Shown piece by piece: positions 20,978 through 32,633 of a DNA stretch of 64,000 bases. Origin of the DNA: Erodium maritimum (lineage: Eukaryota > Streptophyta > Magnoliopsida > Geraniales > Geraniaceae). The DNA lies in NCBI GenBank assembly GCA_963921825.1, contig OY997592.1, positions 34,466,252-34,530,251 of the forward strand. Reading direction: 5' to 3'. The notes under the pieces are model-generated. The model did not search any database. It saw only the letters and a list, made by a program, of their open reading frames with translations, and had not been told where the DNA came from. The translations under genes and the position numbers were made by a program. How positions within the stretch are numbered: position 1 is the first letter of the stretch; each line of letters starts with the position of its first letter.

Positions 20978-21701
20978 TAGGGGTGAGCATCGGTCGGTAC
21001 CCGCCCAAAATCCCAAACCCATTACCCAAACCGTTTTTCCCAGTTACATAAAACCCGTACCCATCCCCAACACCGGTCGCTAATAGGAAGGCCGATAATC
21101 GCCCGCTCTCACTACCGGCCGGGGACGGTTATAACTAACCAACCCAGGCCCAATGGGCTTCTTAATGGGCCTACTGCAATAAACAGTCAAACATTCAACT
21201 TAATTCCTACATTTCAAACTTAATTTCACCCAATTTAACTTAATTCCATAAACCTGCCTAGTATAAAACTGATTTCAATTTAGAGACTTCAAACATTCAA
21301 ACAAAACACAACAATTCCTACAGCTAATACCTCATAATCATATAAAACATCGTCTTACACAATACGGTCTAAGAAACCGTTTTTGTTGTACAACACAAAA
21401 AGTTGAACAAAAAAATCAGTTATAACTAAACTGAAATCGACCTATTACAACGACAAATCAGATTCAAGGTCGTCAAAAGTCTTGAAATCTCTTGCAATCA
21501 AGGTACCTGCTGCTACAATACCGGCCGATTCGGGTAGGACCGGTTTTCTGGTGTTAAAACCGGTCAAACCCGTTGACCAGGCCGGTTCACCAATTTCCAA
21601 CCCATACTCGCCCGTGGTTAGGTCGGTTTCGGGTTATTCGGTGACGGGGACGGCCGGGGATGGTCGGTTTACGGTGATGGGCGGATTTTTGCTCAGCCCT
21701 A
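20978..21701. mobile_element. hAT-type MITE with 8-bp TSD
   Basis: 724 bp with imperfect inverted ends, TAGGGGTGAGCA and (opposite strand) TAGGGCTGAGCA, and a perfect 8-bp duplication AACCCAGT at 20970-20977 and 21702-21709. The empty site is seen at 5512-5521 (AAACCCAGCTTTATAAAATTCC). Eight-bp duplications and TAGGG..TG ends are typical of hAT elements. The interior is rich in CCGGT/CCGGC motifs. A 90-codon frame (21482-21754) crosses the element end and is not a gene. Confidence 0.85.
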
Positions 21702-22311
21702 AACCCAGTGATATAAAATTCCCTAGACGGATCTTGGCGGCTCTGGGTTATTGAAAGCAATAAAAAAATGCAAATCCTGACTCACTTAACTGGACTAAAA
21801 GATCTCATGCAAATGCACGAGCAAATAAAGACAAAAAATCTAGACTCAAACAAGGCGTGTGTTTACACTTGGATTTGTTAGCAATAATGGCCTAAAGCTC
21901 GCTAATGGAGTGAAATTTCCCTCATCATTTCTCTCCACTTTCCGCAAACTGTTATTTACTTGGTCTAGATTAAGAGTGTATATATGAGGTGGTCTACAAA
22001 ATGAGACGAAATGACTAGAAAATTTTTAGGCCTCCCTATCAGCATTTAGCCCTTTGCTCTCTCGGCCTTTACATATTAACGGTACTAATCAAGAGCATTT
22101 CTAGACTCATTCACAACTCACACGATCGGGTGTTGTCATCCAATTACATTTCCTTGGGACTATGCGAATTGTAAACTCATCTAGTTCCTTTACGAGTCAC
22201 GTGGTAGATCAAAGTTTGTTTGGTTTTTTCGACTACGTGTAGAAAATTTGGATCACTAAGATAGGCTGGGGTTAACTTTTTATTACTCTTTGAGAGGTTC
22301 CGGGTGTAAGG

Positions 22312-23998
22312 TGTTGGGTCTCGAGGTAGGGTTGGAGATGAACCAACTCGCAGCGGAAAATCAATGAAAGCCAAGAGACGATTAAAACCATGAAACAACT
22401 AACAAAGAATTGATTCACAAGAGAAAAATGCAGCACTATTTCTTACCAAAACAAGAACATCGGGTAACGAATGATTGGCTTGAGTCTCCAAGACGCCTAC
22501 ATATCCACATGGGAATCAAAGCCACGTAGTTCTTCTCTTTGAGGACTCAAGAACACAAAACTTGAGGTGGGAGCTTGCCAAACCCAAAATTGTAGGGAGA
22601 GAGGGAGATAAGTTGTGTTTCCTATTCTTGTCTTGTGTTTGTTATGTTGAAAAAAGATGACTTAAACATAACAAACCCCATACTTGTCCAACTAAAGGCA
22701 TGGGACAAGTATGGTGTCAAGTAAGGTGTAAATAGGACAAAGTATGGCTAGACAAGATGGGGTTAGGTGGTGAATCATCAACACCTTAATCATTGTCTTG
22801 CTTACTTAGTACTAATTAATCAAGACTTGATTAATTAGTTCCATGGGCCTTGGTTGCATGGGGCTCTCATGGGCCTCTTGGAACATGGCCCGTGGTCATT
22901 CCCAACGAGGTCCCGTGATGCGCTCATCGCCTCAAAGCCTTCCATATCGGAAATGTCCAACATTATCCGACGTGATCGATACCAAGACTCCAAGCCTTGG
23001 CTCGATCTGTAATGTCCTATTCACTTACAGGCACATGACCCAAAACCCATTTTTGGTCATGTCCCGAGACAATTCCCTTTTAGTCATTCTCTATAAATGT
23101 GTCAATGAGTTTCATCCTCCGATGTGACCCTTAGGTTTATGCATGTCAATAGATCAACGTAAAATCCCATTTTACTTGATCCTATTTAAGTGGGAACTAA
23201 CGAGACTTTACTATTTCCTGACACTGCATAACGAATCGACCTTGTCGATTCTAACCTTTCCGTCGTCCTTGTCATTATCCTTTTATCTCCGATATCCTGA
23301 TTGAGATAAGGCATAGGGCCGTCATCCTTATTATTCTCAATCACTGTTCCTTGATATGTAAGATGACTGAATATATGATACCCAATATCATGTGCATGGC
23401 CATGCTATTCTTTCAGTCACTCTCGATCAAGCGGTCGAGAACCGATATCTTTCCCATACCGTAGTATGAGGGATAAATCCCTTAGCCGTCTTTCGTGTCA
23501 CTCATGCAGTCCGTCACCAAGCCAATCCTGGCCATTATGGAAGCCCTGTTACAGACCACGTTAGGCTCAGGTCAAACTCAGTTGTTTACTACATAACGAT
23601 CACAAAGACTCCTTGGTCTAAGGATACATGACAAGGTACGCCAATGAATATGTTCATGACTTGATCTATGGCACATATTCATGTCGGGGCGTCCAATATC
23701 ATGTCCCACATGATATCCATGATCATACTCTGGAATCCCATTCCAATGACTAACAAAACGTAAGCCACAAAGAGCCATCTTTCATACTAGTCGCTTCTAG
23801 TGAAGCTTTGTTGACTAGGGACCCATCGAGTGTGATCTATCTCGATCTATGGTTCTACTCGCATGGTGGGCATAGATCAGAGCACACATCGATATATTAC
23901 TCCAACACATAAGTAATATAAAGCCGCTTTACTTTATTGCTAACGATGATATATACATTTGGACATTTAGGTTTGAACTACGTGCACTAAGAATAACA
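22312..23998 (-). mobile_element. Copia solo LTR in the Tat-like interior
   Basis: 1687 bp, TGTTGGGTCTCGAGG...AATAACA, flanked by TAAGG (22307-22311) and TAAGT (23999-24003), four of five matching. It sits at exactly the same site of the Tat-like interior (..GGGTGTAAGG) as the copia element at 6126, so the two loci are copies of one insertion event. No coding. Confidence 0.85.
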
Positions 23999-24181
23999 TA
24001 AGTTTCACTCTACATGCGAATCGTCGCACCTTACATCCTTTCCCAAACAAAGCTTTTATTAGATCCCCTTTCCCCGAGACCTGCACTTAATTTCCCGTGC
24101 ATAGCGTGTGAGATTTAAAAAAAATTAGTACCATAGACGCACAATGGGACTAACCACCTTAACTCGACTAGATTGATAATT

Positions 24182-25342
24182 GGGAAAATTTCACTTTAAT
24201 ACCCTGCCAAACATTTAATTTCACTTTGATACCCTGGCATAAATTTTTTGCACTTTCATAACTAAACCAAACATTTAATTTCACTTTAATACCCAACAGT
24301 TAACTTTCTGTTATTTTGGATGGAAAAAGGTAAAAAGACCATAATACCCCTAAACCAAACAATTTATATTTTAATTTAAAATACATAAAAATCAGTTTTA
24401 TTTTAAAAAAATAATTTTTTTTATTAAAAAACAGTTTTATTCATCAAAAATAATTTTTATTTTTCAAAAAAGTAATTTTATTTATATGAAAAATATATAT
24501 TCAGATTTTAATATAAAAAAATCAGATTTTATTTTTAAAAATCAAATTTTATTTTTAAAATCAGTTTCATTTTTTTTAAAAAAATAATTTTTTTATATAA
24601 AAATTAATATAAGTTATATATTAGATAATTATAAAATAATTAATTAATTAAATGAATATAAAAAATATCTAATAATCTTTCCATGAAGTTCTCAGATCCA
24701 CTGGCACAACACATCAACATACTCATTTACCCTTTATACCTAATCTACTCATCCACACCACATAAACAATTAAATTAGGGAAGCTCAAATTAATTTTTTT
24801 TAAAAATGAAACTGATTTTAAAAATAAAATTTGATTTTTAAAAATAAAATTTGATTTTTTATATTAAAATCTGAATTTATATTTTTTATATAAATAAAAT
24901 TAATTTTTTTTTAAATAAAAATTAATTTTGATAAATAAAACTGTTTTTTAATAAACAAAAATTATTTTTTAAAATAAACTGATTTTTATGTATTTTAAAT
25001 GAAAATATGAATTTTATAAAATAAAAATAATTTTCATAAATAAAAACTGATTTTATTTTTAAGATATTGAAATTTTTATTTTAACACCCTAACAATGAAG
25101 GATATTATTGTCATTTCACTTATTTTCAAATTCTGAACCAATGGCATGAGTTTGAAAATTTGAGTAATAGTTAGGGGTATTATGGTCTTTTTACCTTTTT
25201 CCATCCAAACTAACAGAAAGTTAACTGTTGGGTACTAAAGTGAAATTAAATGTTTGGTTTAGGTATGAAAGTGCAAAAAAATTATACCAGGGTATCAAAG
25301 TGAAATTAAATGTTTGGCAGGGTATTAAAGTGAAATTTTCCC
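24182..25342. mobile_element. Fold-back MULE-like element, 1.16 kb, long inverted repeats
   Basis: About 170 bp at each end are near-identical inverted copies: GGGAAAATTTCACTTTAATACCC, CCAAACATTTAATTTCACTTT, CAACAGTTAACTTTCTGTTA and GGATGGAAAAAGGTAAAAAG occur at the left and, reversed, at the right. The AT-rich middle (24360-25080) also folds on itself with AAATCAGTTT / AAACTGATTT motifs, leaving a loop at about 24600-24790. The flanks TTGATAATT (24173-24181) and TTTATAATT (25343-25351) fit a 9-bp duplication with one mismatch. No protein is encoded. Confidence 0.8.
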
Positions 25343-25352
25343 TTTATAATTT

Positions 25353-25966
25353 ATCAAAACACACAGTTTGATCCTTCAACAATAAGCATGTGAACTCAAC
25401 ACTTTCTCAATGTGACAAGTGAAATAAGACTATTGTCTCCTAATTAGACCTGATATAGGAGAAAACCAAGAAAGAATCAAGCTGGTGATGATAAAGAGAA
25501 TTGAAAAGACTCAAACAACTTAACTACCCTTTATGTATTATAATCATTCCCCTGCCCCACACTTAGTTATTGGATAAGGTGGCATGCATTTTCAAGAGTC
25601 CACAGATAAATAATGCACGGAAATGCTCAAACAAGATCCTATCTCAACAGCACGGCAAATCCCATCAGGCATCATTTAATTTAGAGTAGCCATCTTATGT
25701 ATTTAAGTTCTAATGGATTAGAAATACCGCCCCTTTTAATTTAGACGCTACAATTGGCCTTCAATTGAGAAGCACGGGGACTCTCCTAGTTTGCAAGTCA
25801 AGCGATTGAAGAGGTTGCCTTCATGAATTCTCCAAGTGAGAACTCTGCTCCATATATCAACGGATCAACTCTTCCAATCACCTACAAAAGAGGCAAGCAA
25901 ACATGAGAGACCATATAGGTAATTAAGCTAGCTAAAAAGGTGCAAAATACTAATGATGCCAACTAC
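25353..25966. other. Non-coding interior of Tat-like element
   Basis: No gag-like frame. This is the leader side of the element, between the fold-back insertion and the primer binding site. Nothing beyond ordinary AT-rich sequence is visible. Confidence 0.5.
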
Positions 25967-25984
25967 TCCCCGAAAACGGCACCA
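25967..25984 (-). other. Primer binding site of the Tat-like element
   Basis: The minus strand reads TGGTGCCGTTTTCGGGGA, three bases from the LTR end. It resembles the conserved PBS of Tat/Athila elements with a few substitutions, which also fixes 25988 onward as the 5' LTR. Confidence 0.7.
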
Positions 25985-25987
25985 TCT

Positions 25988-26963
25988 TGATGAATGGGGA
26001 TGATTATGCGTCAAAACCCTTTTTTTACATGCATCAGTACACGGTCATCAAGTAATAGATTTAACGGTTAAGTACCGGTCGATCCCACAGGGAGTAGAAA
26101 TTTCATTAGTATTTTGCTAAAACCTGGGGACGTGGGCTGTCACTTCCACATCCCCGAAAGGGAAAATAAAGGGCGGAAATTAAAATAGTTGTTTAAGTTT
26201 AGATAGAAATAAAATCTATATACACGCTACCACCTAAGACACGTAACTTTCGATTCACACAAAGAGCCGATCACGGGTACAAGTAAATATGAATTCCAAT
26301 TAACGCATGGTTTGGTTAATGAGGATGAAATCAATTAATGCTTTCCTTATGGTCTTAGAACACTTAAGTTCCTATGTATGCGGTATCAAGAAATCAACTA
26401 CATACTAGACACGGGGAGAGGGCACAAGACCATTTCCCGGATCGATATGCGAACCACCAATCATCGGAAAGCAATAAACTAGGGTGTAGTTCTATGATCT
26501 TGAGCGAAGCTCGATCAATCCTCGAACAAGAGATAACGACAACGAATGCATGTCACTCTCGCTACCAACTACCACAAGTAGAGATAGCTACACCACTCGG
26601 CGAATCAACTTAGCTACACCTAGTTCACTTCCTAATTCCCGACTACCATCAATAGCGATGCACACCAGAAATCAGGTAGAACTAAATAGAGTATCGAGTT
26701 GCGATACTCTGGTACTAAACAAGCATGAGAAGACTCTAAATAAATGTCGAATCTACTCAACTACGCGTAGTTCAATCGACCTGACGACCGAATAAATCGA
26801 TCATCAAGGAGAACTAAATAGAGCAACGAATCATGAAGCTCAAGTAATACACAAGCATGAGTAAACTCTAAATCAATAAACGAATAGCTACGCCTAGTTC
26901 ACTACACAAAAACCAAACACCACCAGTCAAGATGAGTTCGCTAATCACGTAGAACTAAATAGA
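25988..26963 (-). repeat. Tat-like 5' LTR, first part
   Basis: Starts TGATGAATGGGGATGA and matches 4474-5100. It includes internal degenerate repeats around the phrase GTAGAACTAAATAGAG (26675, 26810, 26955), spaced about 135-145 bp. It is interrupted near 26964 by a LINE-like element and continues at about 28760. The small frames 26374-26613 and 26550-26795 also occur at 4860-5090 with other endings and are not genes. Confidence 0.75.
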
Positions 26964-27223
26964 ACCTCGTTAATACTGATTATATGTCGATCATTGTGTT
27001 GTAAAGAAGACTACTTTGTGTATTGTGCTTATGTTCATCAGTTTAGAGTTCTCAAGCGTGTTGGATTAACGTGTTGAGAATCTGAATGAAATGAACCATA
27101 GAAAATGTTGTTGTGCTCGTGCTACATTTAATAACTAAACCATTATTTGAGTCGCATCCTCGTGATTGAAGAATCACAACCTTTCATTGAAGACCAAGGA
27201 AACTATTATTTGTGACATTAAGT

Positions 27224-28135
27224 ATGAAGAATCCTCTGAAGCTTCGTCAGGCAAAGTATCCTCCCAAGCTTCGTAAGGTTAAGAAGGCTGCGTATTGTGA
27301 TGTTTGTGGGCTGTGTTTTTTGAGAGAAATCTCAAAGTTTTGTGCCGTGTGTGGTTCTTCTCGCCTACTCGTTGAAGGTGTGGATCTTAAAATCAGAGGT
27401 GTGGCTCGTAAAACCAGTCCGGGAGCTCCAAAACCCGATGGCGTAGCTGCTGATCGTCGATCCCCCTCAGCACCAGTAGGTGTGATCGTAAAGGGTGTGG
27501 AAACCGGAAGTGGGTTATCAACGGAGGGACCCTGTACTGCAGTTGTTCAAAGGGCTCCTTCGTCGACGTTGGATACAGATGCATCTGTACCCGTTACTTC
27601 AGGTTTGAAGATTTTTGTATATAATTTTCCGTTTGGTTCTTCAGATGATTGGATTAGGAATACCTTTAAGGAATTTGGAGAAGTTCGTTCAGCGATTGCG
27701 ATCAAAAGACCAAACCAGAAAGGTCGATGTTTCAGTTTTGTTGAATTTTGTTCTTCATCTGCAGCGTTGAAAGCTATTGAGGTATATAATGGTTTTAAAT
27801 ATAATGGTTATATCCTCTTTGTGGCCTTAGCTCGGCCGGAATTTGCTCCATCTCTGGGTAATCGACCTTCTGCTTCAATACGTCGTGGAGATAGGCGTTC
27901 AGATGAGTCTGTTCCCAGTCAGAGCAGTATTCAGGTGAAGGACTCGAAGGGGATGGAGGCTCCTTTGGTTCAGCTTGATCTGTTGAGTTCCCCGGCGACT
28001 TCTGATCGGAGACCGGCCAATGCTCGTTTTGCGGAGTTAATTTGGGAGAAGATCGCTGAATATCCGAGTCAGTATATTCGCGATTTGCTTTTTATTTCGA
28101 ACTCTCAGCGTGTTTCCGAGTTTATCGTTTCATAG
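27224..28135 (+). CDS. RRM and zinc-finger protein (LINE ORF1-like)
   Basis: 303 residues from the ATG at 27224. A Cys4 motif lies near residues 24-46 (CDVCGLCF..KFCAVC). A basic, low-complexity linker follows, then an RNA-recognition motif at about 130-205 with RNP2-like IFVYNF and RNP1-like GRCFSFVEF, preceded by WIRNTFKEFGEV. The C-terminal part after residue 215 is serine-rich and ends with an acidic helical segment (FAELIWEKIAEYPS). RRM-bearing ORF1 proteins that bind element RNA are known in plant L1 elements, and the poly-A tail supports that reading. An alternative is a retroposed host gene. The frame is intact and uses plain codons. A second frame (28151) begins 15 bases after its stop. 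Confidence 0.6.
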   Translation: MKNPLKLRQAKYPPKLRKVKKAAYCDVCGLCFLREISKFCAVCGSSRLLVEGVDLKIRGVARKTSPGAPKPDGVAADRRSPSAPVGVIVKGVETGSGLSTEGPCTAVVQRAPSSTLDTDASVPVTSGLKIFVYNFPFGSSDDWIRNTFKEFGEVRSAIAIKRPNQKGRCFSFVEFCSSSAALKAIEVYNGFKYNGYILFVALARPEFAPSLGNRPSASIRRGDRRSDESVPSQSSIQVKDSKGMEAPLVQLDLLSSPATSDRRPANARFAELIWEKIAEYPSQYIRDLLFISNSQRVSEFIVS

Positions 28136-28150
28136 ATTCTGTCAGGTTCT

Positions 28151-28534
28151 ATGGACTGCCTTGAAGCCCATCCTCTTGGGCGAGCCCAGCCTGTTGCGCG
28201 TGATTCATCTGATTCAGTTAGCTGTATTGCAAAGTCAGAATTTCAGGCTGCGTTGGAAACCCAAAGTAAAGTGGGCTATCTTGAGCCAGGCCCAGTTCTT
28301 AGTATTGAGGGAGGTTCTGTGGTCGATGTGTCGGCAGGTTCGTCAGCCGACGGGGAAGCGGAGGAAAAAGAGAGTAGCCCTTGGAAGGATGCCCTCTTAC
28401 AACCTCGCCAGAGCCGACCTTCTACTTTTACCGTTGTCACTCGTTCGAGAGCTCGTTCTTTGACTCGGGAACGTGCCATCAAGACAGCTCCTCTTGTTTC
28501 AACCTTGTGGAAATCGTCTCATAAGGCTCGATAG
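28151..28534 (+). CDS. Downstream ORF of the LINE-like element
   Basis: 127 residues with an ATG at 28151, 15 bases after the first ORF and in another frame. It is acidic in the middle (SADGEAEEKESSPW) and basic and serine/arginine-rich at the end (TVVTRSRARSLTRERA), suggesting nuclear or nucleic-acid binding. No known domain. It could be the true C-terminus of ORF1 joined by a frameshift or a small intron (a CTGTCAG acceptor-like site lies just before the ATG), or a separate ORF. I cannot decide from the sequence. Confidence 0.4.
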   Translation: MDCLEAHPLGRAQPVARDSSDSVSCIAKSEFQAALETQSKVGYLEPGPVLSIEGGSVVDVSAGSSADGEAEEKESSPWKDALLQPRQSRPSTFTVVTRSRARSLTRERAIKTAPLVSTLWKSSHKAR

Positions 28535-28759
28535 AATTCATCTCATTAGTTTTATATCGTTTGTTTTTTTTTTCAGTTTTTGTCAGGTGTTTTTTTGGGA
28601 TAAGGTTTTCCTTATAGTTCCCCCATATCAGAACTCCTTTGTAAGCGTGTTTCTGGTCTTTCGACCTCTTTCCCTTGCTTCTTCTTGAATCAGGGAATTC
28701 TGTTTCCTTTTCCTGGAATCGGTCTTAGCAATAAAATTTTCGAGCTTATCAAAAAAAAA

Positions 28760-29706
28760 TTCTATAAACGTAAAATCTCGTCTCACACTAGATCAAATCA
28801 TGGATCGCTCCAAATATCGATCTACATAACGCACACAACAGTTAGGGAAAATCCCCAAATCGTTCGGTCTACTTGAAACACACAAGAGAATCGAGAAAAC
28901 ACATCCTAGCATATTTCTATCTCGTTAATAGGAAATCAAGACATAAAAATATCATAAATCCTATATAAGTTCACTAAATGGCTAAAGTTTGCATTTTTAC
29001 GAACTCTAACCTAAAACTTGATATACACCCGAGAGATGAAATAACTAGCACATGAAATCGGGTTTTAAAATCATGAAAGTTTCGAACACAAAGTAAGAAA
29101 ATCATGCTTGAACATTGATTAGCTAAAATATAGACAAATACACATACAATCAAATGGATGCTATTAAGCTCAAAAACCCCAAATCATGCCAAAAACATCA
29201 TCAAACTCAAACTAACCATCAATCCATGCATTAAATTAAAGGAACTCAACATATACACAATACCCATGACCAAGGATTGAAATCCAAGGTCATGGAATTC
29301 AAATTTTACTCAAGCATAGCATAAAAAACCAATTTTTACAATAATACTAGAGAAGGATAGAGATTAGAACCGGGACTGGGTTGAGAAACTCAATCGAAAT
29401 CTCATCTAGCTTTGCAGACCCACCATCTCCAACTCTCCAAAGCTTCAACATATGAAAATGGAGAAGTTGGAGATGGTGGGAGGCTCATGGATGCATGAGA
29501 ACTCTTTGGATCGTCTTGATTATGGCCTTAGATGGTAGAAAATGCTCTCAAGATGAAGAACTCTCAACCACACTCAAGAACAGTAAGGAGAAAAGAGAGA
29601 AAAGAAAAAAACTTGAATTTTGATTCACTAAAGTAAAAAAATCTGATATAAAAGTTGTTCACAAAGTATCTCTCCTCCATCTATATATAGACAAAAGAAA
29701 AAAAAA
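28760..29706 (-). repeat. Tat-like 5' LTR, second part
   Basis: Continuation of the LTR after the LINE-like insertion. The sequence ACTTGATATACACCCGAGAGATGAAA..GGTTTTAAA (29018-29068) is shared with 5050-5103, and 29587-29706 with 20394-20515. It ends at A29706, directly before the Helitron. An inverted repeat of TCTCCAACTTCTCC-type sequence lies at 29428-29480 (CATCTCCAACTCTCC against GGAGAAGTTGGAGATGG). Confidence 0.7.
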
Positions 29707-31550
29707 TCCTAAAGACAATAAAAGTCAAGAGCACGCCAGCGTGGCACTGATCTAGCGGGCTACAGTCTCGGGAATTGTAAAATAATCCTCCCTCCTCTAT
29801 TTGATTCTCTCTCTGCCATGTCAGTATACACGTTGGCAGCTGAAGGTTATACGCTGCGTTTTGGAGTGGCTGCAGCTTAGCGTGTTCCTTCCCTTTCTTG
29901 CCCTAACATTCGACCCTTCTTCGCCTTCTCTGTTTCCCTGCGATGTCGTTCCTTCTTCATCCGTTACTGCCATTCACAGCCTCCTTGATTGCGGACAATC
30001 ATTGCGCCCAGTCCGAAAGTCGCTGGTTCGTCTCTAAATGGCCTCAATCGTTGGCTTTTTCCATTTACTCCAATTCCTTCACTTGCGGTTTGTACCGTCT
30101 GCTACATAGGTTAGTGTTTCGTTTCATACGTTTGCTGGTTTTCGAATATAGGGCATTCATCTTATTCCATGAATATGTGTGTTGTTGATTTTCGAATATA
30201 GGGCATTAAACATGTTCCCTGCATATGTGTTTTGTTGATTTGGCTTAGAATGTTTCGGCTGCTACAACTATCCCCTGATTTGGTGTGTTCCTGATTTGGG
30301 TTTGAAATTTTCGGATGTGGCTATAACCCTATATTATATGATTGTGTTTAGTTGTTTAGTTGTGTTGTGGTCTGTGCAATTTTATTTATGTATGTTTGTG
30401 GAATTGAGTGTGTGGAGCCAGAATGTGTTTATTGCTGATAGACTGGGTTATCTGGGAAATTCGTTTTTATCGGTAAAGGTATTGAGGTTGCTGGGGTTTA
30501 AACTAACAGGCAGGTCTTGTACTCATTTGTTTGTTGTGTTATTGATGTGTTGTGTTAATGATACTATTTTAGTTTAGGGTTTTGGTTGTGTCTGTTGTTT
30601 GCCTAATGGCATTAATATGACGGTTCTTATAAATGTGTTTAGAGTAGCAAATTTTTTTTCGTAGATCAACTACTTGCCTCTCGGTGAGTGTATGGTACTA
30701 TTTGACCCTGAGATTAGGTCACATGCCTCTAATCTGTGATTTGAAGCTAAGATTGTAGTTTCACGTTAAATGTGGTTCCTTTATTTTTTATTCCATTTTT
30801 GGTTAACTTATATAGTTATTACGAAGTCAATTTGTCGTTTTTTTGGCTCTATTTATTTGAGATTGGTTCATGGTCTGCATTTTTTTACTGAACCATGTTG
30901 TTTTGGTTATTCATTCAAATCATAGTAAGACCTCGGGAAGCATAGGTTAAAAACGTCAGCGTGATGGAAGTTGAGTTGTACGTGTTTTTGGTTTGCAATA
31001 TAGATTGTGCTTATTTGTATGCAACCTATTTGTATGCAAACGTGTACTCATTTGTTTATTGTGTTATTGATGTGTTGTGCTAATGATACTATTTTAGTTT
31101 AGGGTTTTGGTTGTATCTATTGTTTTCCTAATGGCATTAATATGACGGTTCTTATAAATGTGTTTAGAGCATCAATTTATTTTTACGTAGATCTACTACT
31201 TGCGTCTCGGTGCCTATATGTTACTATTTGACCCTGGAATTAGGTCACCTGCCTCTAATCTGTTGTTTGAAGCTAAGATTGTAGTTTCATGGTAAATGTG
31301 TTTCCTTTGTTTTTTTTTTTCAGTCTTGGTTTACTTATATAGTTCTTACGAAGTCAATTTGTTGTTTTTGTGGTTGTTCTATTTATTTGAGATTGGTTCA
31401 TGGTCTGCATTTTTTTACTGAGCCATATTGTTTTGGCCGTGGTGTTTGGTAGATTGTAAGGTGTTGGTTCCTTCTATTGATCTTCTTTTGTGTTTCTGGT
31501 TCTTTTTTCCGACACTTACTTCTTTGTTTTTCCAGCGCGTTCAATTTTCC
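29707..31550 (+). other. Helitron 5' region and leader of the RPA-like gene
   Basis: No convincing coding frame. From about 29780 the sequence becomes T-rich with CT-rich pieces typical of a plant 5'UTR, and a possible leader exon ends at a donor-like CTACATAG|GTTAGTG (30107). The rest (to 31533) behaves like intron and contains a tandem duplication. The coding ATG is at 31551, after a TTTTTCCAG acceptor-like site at 31525-31534. Short frames here (29801, 29943, 30296, 31428) are not supported. Confidence 0.45.
30517..31436. repeat. Imperfect tandem duplication, about 390-bp units
   Basis: 30517-30906 and 31042-31436 match closely, offset 525-530 bp: TACTCATTTGTTT, TTAGTTTAGGGTTTTGGTTGT, CATTAATATGACGGTTCTTA, CGTAGATC, CTAAGATTGTAGTTTCA and GATTGGTTCATGGTCTGCAT occur in both. 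It lies in the leader or intron of the RPA-like gene. Confidence 0.85.
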
Positions 31551-32633
31551 ATGGATATCACTCCTCTTCGGACTTTTGATGCAACATCTGGTTCGGTCCC
31601 TATTCAGGTTAGGGTATGTCGTTCATGGGATGCCTGCAATGCCAGGACCAAAGCTCTTATCAGCCTCGATATGGTTGTTATTGATTCGGAGGTGCTGCGA
31701 TGACTCTTATTTTTTATTGTCTTTTTGTTCCCTTCTCATCGCTACTTGCAGTGTTGACCTATTTTCTCCTCGCTTTCCCTCAGGGCACCCCTATGTGGGT
31801 TCAGATAAAAAGTGGTATGGTAAAGCGCTTTAGGCATCTTCTGACACCCGGGCATATTTACCTGCTCAAAAATTTCAACGTACTACCTGTCCGCGGGCAG
31901 TACCGACCGGTTGGCACTGATTTCAAGATTATGTTTTCACTCATAACCTCTGTGAAACCGGTAACTGTCCTGGTACCCTCGATTGCAATGCATTTTTTCC
32001 AGTTCCCGTCCTATTCCACTATTGTTGAGCGGTGTGATGATCCAACCTACCTCACAGGTTAGTGTATGTTGCGCATACTGTAGTCGGCTCATGCGTTTTC
32101 TCCTGCAGACTTTCATTATTCTCTATTTTTGCAGACATAATTGGCCGCCTGGTCACTACTGGCGATGTGGAGGACGTTTCTGTTAGCTACGTTAAACGTG
32201 ACATTGAGATTATCTGTGATGTGTGAGTTTTGCTGCACTATTTCTCTGTCTTATTGCTGCACATACATTACCTTGAATAATATTAATTGTTTTATGCTTT
32301 GGTCTATAACTATATTGGGGTTGCCAGCGTCGGGAAGGCCTGGGTCACTTTGTGGGATGATCAGGCAGAGTCGTTTGTTGTTGATAACGGTTTGGTTAAT
32401 GTGACTGAACCCGTCGTTATTATTGTTGCCTCACTCAAAGTCAAGTAGTACTCAGGTATGGGGGTGCATTGAATTTTGTGCGTTTTTTCTTTCTTGCCTT
32501 CTTTCGTTTTTTCAGTGTGTACTCCTGCCTCATTGGTTTTTACCTTTTCCACTGCCCAGGTTCGTTTAGTTTTTCTTCCACCAGAGCAACCCAGTTCTTT
32601 GTTGAGCTGGATCACCCTGAAGTTCCCCGTCTT

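Larger units (their letters stand above)
26964..28759 (+). mobile_element. L1-like, ORF1-only non-LTR element
   Basis: Plus-strand insertion in the LTR. It has a 5' leader, a long ORF1, a second frame, a T-rich 3' trailer, and ends AATAAAATTTTCGAGCTTATC followed by A9 (28751-28759). A CTTATC plus poly-A end and AATAAA are usual for plant L1-type elements. No endonuclease or reverse transcriptase is present, so it resembles a half-LINE (ORF1 only) mobilised by others. The left boundary is estimated from where LTR similarity stops. No clear target-site duplication was found, which lowers confidence. Confidence 0.55.

Noticed and set aside
21482-21754. 90-codon plus-strand frame in the hAT element
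   Set aside because: It crosses the element end into Tat-like sequence, so it was created by the insertion.
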